Below, one piece after another: positions 62,899-64,000 of a DNA stretch of 64,000 nt. A program made the translations under genes and the position numbers. Within the stretch, counting starts at the first letter, position 1, and each line of letters starts with the position of its first letter. The stretch comes from Acetobacter lambici (lineage in GTDB: Bacteria > Pseudomonadota > Alphaproteobacteria > Acetobacterales > Acetobacteraceae), in assembly GCF_011516885.1 (NCBI RefSeq), contig NZ_WOTD01000013.1:1-64000 (forward strand), read 5' to 3'. Below the pieces are notes generated by a model that saw nothing but the letters and a program-made list of their open reading frames with translations, made no database searches and was not told where the DNA came from.

Positions 62899-63195
62899 GA
62901 TCGCCCCTTCAGCCTGCGTATGGTCCCTGCCGGAATGTCTGGAGCATGTTTCTCCATTCCTTACCAAACATACAGAGGAATCTATGCGCGCCACCCATGC
63001 CTGTACAAAACGTGAAAAATCCTTGGAGCAGGATCGGGCCGTCTCCTCCACTCCACAGCCCGGACGGCTACAGAACATCCGACGATCACGCATTTGTTAT
63101 ATGAACGACGTTAATATCATTTTCATCGATGAAATTTTATTTTACACGAATCTATAGATTCGTTCATAATTCGACGCAGAGCAGGAGGGGTAACA

Positions 63196-63429
63196 ATGTA
63201 CAGATATGCAGTTTCTTTTACAGACCAGACACAGTCCAATATCCGGGACACCATACTCCAAGCCAAAAGCAATAATAGCGACAATAATATTCAGATCGCA
63301 ACAAATGGTTCTGGTGAAGTTTACGCCAGCGATCTTAAAGAAGCCCGCGTTAACGCCAATGAAAAATTTGTGGACAAGACCATTGAAAACGTCATGAAAG
63401 AAAAAAATTCCGGGTCTTTTTACGCGTAA
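63196..63429 (+). CDS. Small protein of unknown function
   Basis: I do not recognise this 77-residue, hydrophilic, asparagine-rich protein (DTILQAKSNNSDNNIQIA, then KFVDKTIENVMKEKNSGSFYA). It is probably real: a strong AGGAGGGG ribosome binding site lies 7 bp before the ATG, in a region where no other frame is open. It has no signal peptide or membrane helix. The region between it and the thioesterase (62899-63195) is AT-rich near 63100-63170 and probably holds its promoter. Confidence 0.65.
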   Translation: MYRYAVSFTDQTQSNIRDTILQAKSNNSDNNIQIATNGSGEVYASDLKEARVNANEKFVDKTIENVMKEKNSGSFYA

Positions 63430-64000
63430 TTTATCCGTGCAGACTGATCTATATTGCTACCTCTCTTAAATTCATTCTGCTTATCCCCCTTTATATCGTT
63501 ACTTAAGCAATATGGTTAGGCCAACACGAGCCTACCCCCTCTCCTGTGTTACTACTGAACAAGGCTCTTGTCAGATACGCAGCAGGACATTGTATCCCAC
63601 CCGTAAGGCAGAATATGTAGGCTGACCTTACGTTCATAAACTTGCTAACGCTGCATTCCGAATGCAATGTTTCATCGCAAAATAATTAATGTAACCAGTT
63701 GATATTTCTATATTTTTTATTCAAGACCAGCACAATCCAGAGCCGCGACACGCCTATTTGCATAATTCAAGCGCACATACGCCAACTCCAGTTGATCTGG
63801 AGCCACGCGGATGCGTAATGAGCCCCTATGATCAGATGATGATCAGGCATGATCGCATGCAAAGGTCTTGTCGTAGTAACCGGCAACCTCCATAAACACG
63901 CCCGATAAGCAGCTTACATTCTGAAGATTAGATAGGCCGGATAGAAAAATGTCGGCTGCCAGACCTGTCAATGCGCAAAAAATAGTAGGCAAACTGCCAA
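63430..64000. other. Non-coding stretch to the window end
   Basis: No gene, tRNA, clear terminator or repeat could be supported in these 571 bp. Several stop codons occur in every frame. It may be a promoter region of a gene beyond the window. Confidence 0.4.

Overview
The right half of the window (about 35.8 to 64 kb) looks like the chromosome of an acetic acid bacterium, most likely Acetobacter or a close relative. It carries a bacterial pyruvate decarboxylase, a membrane-bound PQQ glucose dehydrogenase, an OprB-type porin and a bacterioferritin, at moderate GC and with mostly tight housekeeping gene spacing. The left half (1 to about 35.77 kb) is an accessory region of stacked mobile elements. 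Its right edge is a 47-bp 3' fragment of a tRNA-Glu(TTC) gene at 35725-35771.

Layout of the accessory region. Positions 1-7.5 kb hold a LuxR-type HTH remnant, hchA (Hsp31 chaperone/glyoxalase), an IS630-type transposase remnant and a GC-rich three-gene cassette: a small acidic protein, an SMC/Rad50-like ATPase with a zinc hook, and an Mrr-like nuclease fused to an nSTAND3-type NTPase. The cassette looks like an undescribed or divergent anti-phage system. Then come three integrative elements in tandem. Each begins with the same 22-bp 3' end of a tRNA-Leu-like gene (7542, 10847, 23221), followed about 90 bp later by a tyrosine integrase. A fourth copy of the 22-bp sequence (35339) closes the array and keeps a decayed integrase leader. 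Element A (3.3 kb) has an integrase, two oriT-like structures and an AT-rich acyltransferase, but no relaxase. Element B (12.4 kb) has integrase, oriT-like site, mobC, relaxase, a type I restriction-modification operon with a HepT/MntA toxin-antitoxin pair between hsdM and hsdS, and an AT-rich Fic/Doc protein. Element C (12.1 kb) has an integrase, a small HEPN-like gene, a four-gene minus-strand restriction-like operon (methyltransferase, HEPN-like protein, DEAD helicase, GIY-YIG/T5orf172 nuclease; the order recalls Bacillus YeeA-YeeB-YeeC), an oriT-like site, mobC and a relaxase.

Five oriT-like structures (three on plus, two on minus) share an architecture of two hairpins whose stems change by compensating substitutions. 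Each integrase start codon sits just after a covarying hairpin that buries the ribosome binding site.

The core part contains, in order: an MFS transporter, a GlcG/HbpS protein and an IclR regulator; a LysE exporter; a cobalamin riboswitch in front of an apparently interrupted gene, beside a histidine phosphatase homologue without its catalytic histidines; a lipoprotein hydrolase with a DUF4105 protein; bacterioferritin; a HIT-ArsC/Spx fusion; a four-gene tripartite efflux operon (YtcA-like lipoprotein, HlyD, FUSC, TolC); tag; a sulfide/persulfide locus (ArsR-type regulator, peroxiredoxin, MBL-fold persulfide dioxygenase-like enzyme, TauE exporter, SulP transporter); an arsenate-reductase-like protein; gcd; pdc; an OprB porin; an acyl-CoA thioesterase; and a small unknown gene. 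No CRISPR array, rRNA or complete tRNA gene was seen.
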